From Ettlia oleoabundans (Eukaryota; Chlorophyta; Chlorophyceae; Chlamydomonadales): a stretch of 41,764 nt of DNA. Of this stretch, positions 39,320 through 41,764 are shown in pieces. The notes under the pieces were generated by a model that did not search any database, was not told the origin of the DNA, and saw only the letters and a list, made by a program, of their open reading frames with translations. Each line of letters starts with the position of its first letter. Positions within the stretch are counted from its first letter, which is position 1. The position numbers were made by a program, and so were the translations under genes. Location: NCBI GenBank assembly GCA_019693395.1, contig JAAMXP010001783.1, positions 1 through 41,764 of the forward strand. Reading direction: 5' to 3'.

Positions 39320-40499
39320 ATGAGTTTTGCGGGCAGCCGCGCAAGCAAACCCGCACTGCTTTTTCCCCTGGTGCTGCTGTTGGCGTTTGCGCCGGCATGT
39401 TTGTCGTTCGTGGTGCCTCCCTACACCAGGCAAGCCAGGGGCTGGGAGGCACAACAGCGGGACCGTCTGCCGTCACTTCCGCTCCGCCGCCGCTGTCCAC
39501 CCGCTCAAGCACTGTACCTGGGTACTTGGTACTGGCATGACAGCTCGATCATTCCAAAGTTGTGTGACGTAGGTTGTGGCACTATTAGTACCTACCTCAC
39601 CGTTGTACCCAAAGCTATCTGCCTCCACCCTCCTCTGCTACAGGCCTACTTCCAACGCGGCCACCCCAGCCCTTGTCGGCGGCGGCAGCGGGGCGGTGCA
39701 AGCAGCGCAGCACCCACAGTTCCGGCAGCACCACCGTCGCCGCTTGGCACAAGACGGGAGCTCTGCTTCTAAGAAGTACACCATCAAGAACACCTGTGCA
39801 GAGACTTTGATAGTGGGTTTTCTTTACCTCGTAGATAAAGCGTCTGCCTGCGGTGAATTCGAGGCGGTCCAATGTGAGTGGTGGTAGGGGCAGATGGGTT
39901 TGCTATAGGTTGGCGGCGTTGTTAGCTGTTGACACCAATATCGCGTGACTGCCCGCCTCTTATTGTCAGCCTGAGGTGCAGTTATACCGGTTCCCCAACT
40001 CGCATTCTTTCCACAACTCCATGCCCGTTGCCCGCAATGTTGAAAGACGCAAGACCCTCTACTCACCACCCTGCCGCTCACACACAGGAGATTCCGGCTC
40101 CCACCCACCGGCATGACCAGCCCACCAACCACCCACACCTTCACCTACCCTGTCCACTGCCCTTATAAATCCAAGAGTGTCCCCTCACTTACCCGCCCAC
40201 CCACCCGCTGCACCCACACCCACACACGCGCACGCACCACAAATCCCGCAGACGAGGATTCATGGCTGTGCGTGGAGGGCTATCTCGATCTGCGGCCAGG
40301 TGAACGTCTTTCCTCGGACTCCGAATGGGCAAATTTTATCACACTGTTCGGTACCACAACCACAAATGCCCCCTACGGTGCGACAGCCTATCCGTGGCTT
40401 GATGTCCTATATTTTGATGAAGACAAGGACTGTTCGAGAAACGAACTTCTTGGATGCCTGAGTTACCTCCTGGTGAGGATCTGCCAGGAAGATGGTTGA
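39320..40499 (+). CDS. Secreted six-Cys protein, DUF1036-like pattern
   Basis: Three exons, 39320-39528, 39644-39873 and 40252-40499, close in phase to 228 aa. The N-terminus is a strong signal peptide: a polar and basic start (MSFAGSRASKPA), the hydrophobic core LLFPLVLLLAFAPA, then CLS. A Pro/Ala/Gln-rich, Arg-rich linker follows. The mature domain begins KKYTIKNTCAETLIVGFLYLV and continues SACGEFEAVQ, DSWLCVEGYLDLRPGERL, a Thr-rich segment, AYPWLDVLYFDEDKDCSRNELLGC and VRICQEDG, with six Cys in all. The order 'I.NTC ... vgflY ... W...GylDLrPGE' resembles small extracytoplasmic DUF1036-type domains, but this is pattern memory, not a search. Introns have GT donors (GTACTG, GTGAGT) and CAG acceptors. 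Probably extracellular or lumenal; function unknown. Confidence 0.65.
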
Positions 40500-40645
40500 G
40501 CTTATGCAAGGTGCTGGCACTGGAAGCCTCAATTACATAGTATTAAACTCTGCTTCACACCGTCGACTTGGACACCTGCTTGCAGCTGCATAGGCGCGCC
40601 CATAAACCCCAACCCCCGACGCACGCGCGCGCGCACGCGGGCGTG

Positions 40646-40739
<94 letters not shown>

Positions 40740-41503
40740 ATGGACTGCAGAGTGACGAGAAGACAACCAAGTTGTATTGTGAAGCTGGAAGCCCAAGCCC
40801 CTCTCCCGTTTGGTGGGTGCCCTGCTGCTTCCCGTGGGTTCTTTCTTTTGGGGTGCCCGGCTGCTGCAGCCGTGTGTCCATATGCTACCAGCGCCTGTTG
40901 CTGCCGCAGCTGGCACCACTCAAAACCCACCTGACTGACTGGCAGTCGGCTCGCCGCTGCTGCTGCAGCTGCCACCACTGCTGCTGCCTGCAATGTCTTT
41001 GATGTGCTACTGTTGGTGAAACCTCAAGTTGGGACCTGCATGCACGCACACACTCGCGGGCACAAATGTGCTCGGTTGCTGCAACTGCCGCTGCCTGCTG
41101 ATGCTTGTTGCAGTCGTTATGTCCATTTAGCCCCTCCCCACCGCCCACGTTTGAGTAACAGCATGTCGCAGTCCTGTTGCGTGTGTGTGCCAGCAGTCCT
41201 GCCCTTGTGAAGCGCCGGACCTCACCGCCCACCACAACTTTGCTATTGCTCGGTGCATACAAAGTAGTTTGGTATTCAACAGCTTTCCCTGCTGATACTT
41301 CTTCTCTCCGCCGCACCCTGCTGTCGCTGCCCAGCAAATTCCACTCCATCACAAACTATGCGTAAACAAATTTATGGCAAAGCAATTTCGCACACCACCC
41401 TGCTTTCCCTGTGGCTTCCGCCTCCCTGCCCCATAGCATATAAAACAATAGGTTATAACCCGCCCACCCACGAATAAATCCACATCGCTTGCCCATTGCA
41501 CAG
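40500..41503. other. Intergenic/intronic stretch with microsatellite
   Basis: Apart from the (CA)n tract described separately, no exon is supported. It is either the spacer before the next gene or its 5' UTR and introns. Long frames on both strands over 40568-41002 are by-products of the dinucleotide repeat and GCTGCTGC runs. Confidence 0.4.
40619..40738. repeat. CG/CA alternating tract with (CA)41 microsatellite
   Basis: An alternating purine-pyrimidine tract. About 37 bp of mostly CG/CA-type alternation (40619-40655, with a few breaks such as GGG) leads into an uninterrupted CA repeat at 40656-40738, about 41 units. It begins roughly 120 bp past the stop codon of the secreted six-Cys gene. 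Such tracts can adopt left-handed Z-DNA and are usually length-polymorphic. Confidence 0.97.
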
Positions 41504-41607
41504 GTGGCAAGCCCCCGCACCATCCCCTAGCTACTCTTCCAGTGGCAGCAGCAGCGGCGGGGTCAACTTAAGGGTGGTGATGGGGGCCCTGGGCGGTGCT
41601 CTGGCAG
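41504..41607 (+). CDS. Internal exon of a gene running off the window
   Basis: A well-formed exon: CACAG acceptor at 41499-41503 and GTACGG donor at 41608. In the frame without stops it reads WQAPAPSPSYSSSGSSSGG, then VNLRVVMGALGGALAG. This looks like a Ser/Gly linker followed by the start of a glycine-zipper-like transmembrane segment. The rest of the gene lies beyond the window, and the upstream exon was not identified. No family assigned. Confidence 0.45.
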
Positions 41608-41764
41608 GTACGGTAGTTGTGGTTGTTGAAGGAAGTCACATGTGTTGGTGATGTTGTGTGCGGTGTGTTGCTGGGAAGGCACGTGCTTTGGAATTGAGGT
41701 AAAGGTTTGACAAGTGTGGAGCAGCGCCCAGTGGGCGGGTGGTGGTGTGTGGTGTGTGTGGGGG

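Noticed and set aside
39274..39540. Alternative + strand frame ending in a Pro/Ser/Thr-rich linker, which suggested a frameshift in the secreted six-Cys gene
   Set aside because: A GT donor at 39529 gives phase 2 and joins the signal-peptide frame directly to exon 2, so no frameshift is needed.
40529..40993. Minus-strand frames with long VCVCVC runs
   Set aside because: Translation of the (CA)n microsatellite in the reverse direction; no start or family evidence.

Overview
The window looks like nuclear DNA from a unicellular green alga, most likely a Chlorella-type trebouxiophyte. It is moderately GC-rich and very intron-dense: most genes have 8 to 15 exons of about 50-250 nt, split by GT-AG introns of about 100-400 nt with pyrimidine-rich, usually TGCAG, acceptors. 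Gene content is plant and algal: a CBL-interacting-type (CIPK/SnRK3) kinase, a PPR protein, a plastid-targeted SDR with a CIA30 domain, and a GT71-type mannosyltransferase. There is no operon structure and no recognisable transposon, tRNA, rRNA or CRISPR. I assembled exons by hand from splice sites, phase and protein-family motifs. For QTRT1, the kinase, WDR82, PPR, SDR, GT71 and the secreted six-Cys protein, the summed exons are an exact multiple of three with no internal stop.

Layout. 248-1680 (+): 3' part of a trypsin-like (S1A) serine protease. 2341-5397 (-): a TPR/J-domain-like gene with an in-frame stop and three apparent single-base deletions, probably a pseudogene. 5567-9747 (-): QTRT1, catalytic subunit of queuine tRNA-ribosyltransferase. 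9748-10193: a 446-bp divergent promoter region. 10194-15439 (+): a 758-aa CIPK-type kinase with two NAF/KA1-like regulatory modules in tandem. 15707-19211 (+): a WDR82/Swd2 WD40 protein with a long Gln/His/Pro-rich tail. 19693-25021 (+): a 958-aa PPR protein with a large Ala-rich insert. 25022-26738: a pyrimidine-rich gap with no gene seen.

26739-32281 (+): a plastid-targeted atypical SDR with CIA30 domain, ending in two copies of a 16-residue Trp-containing motif. 32833-33111 (-) and 33336-33881 (+): two divergent small secreted Cys-rich paralogues sharing 224 bp of upstream DNA. 34989-38049 (-): a GT71/MNN2-like type II membrane glycosyltransferase. 39320-40499 (+): a secreted six-Cys protein. 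40619-40738: an alternating purine-pyrimidine tract with a (CA)n microsatellite. 41504-41607 (+): one exon of a gene running off the window.

The genes look like independent housekeeping, organelle and secretory functions rather than one pathway. The most unusual items are the duplicated NAF module in the kinase, the divergent Cys-rich pair, the repeated C-terminal motif of the SDR, and the clustered lesions in the TPR/J gene.
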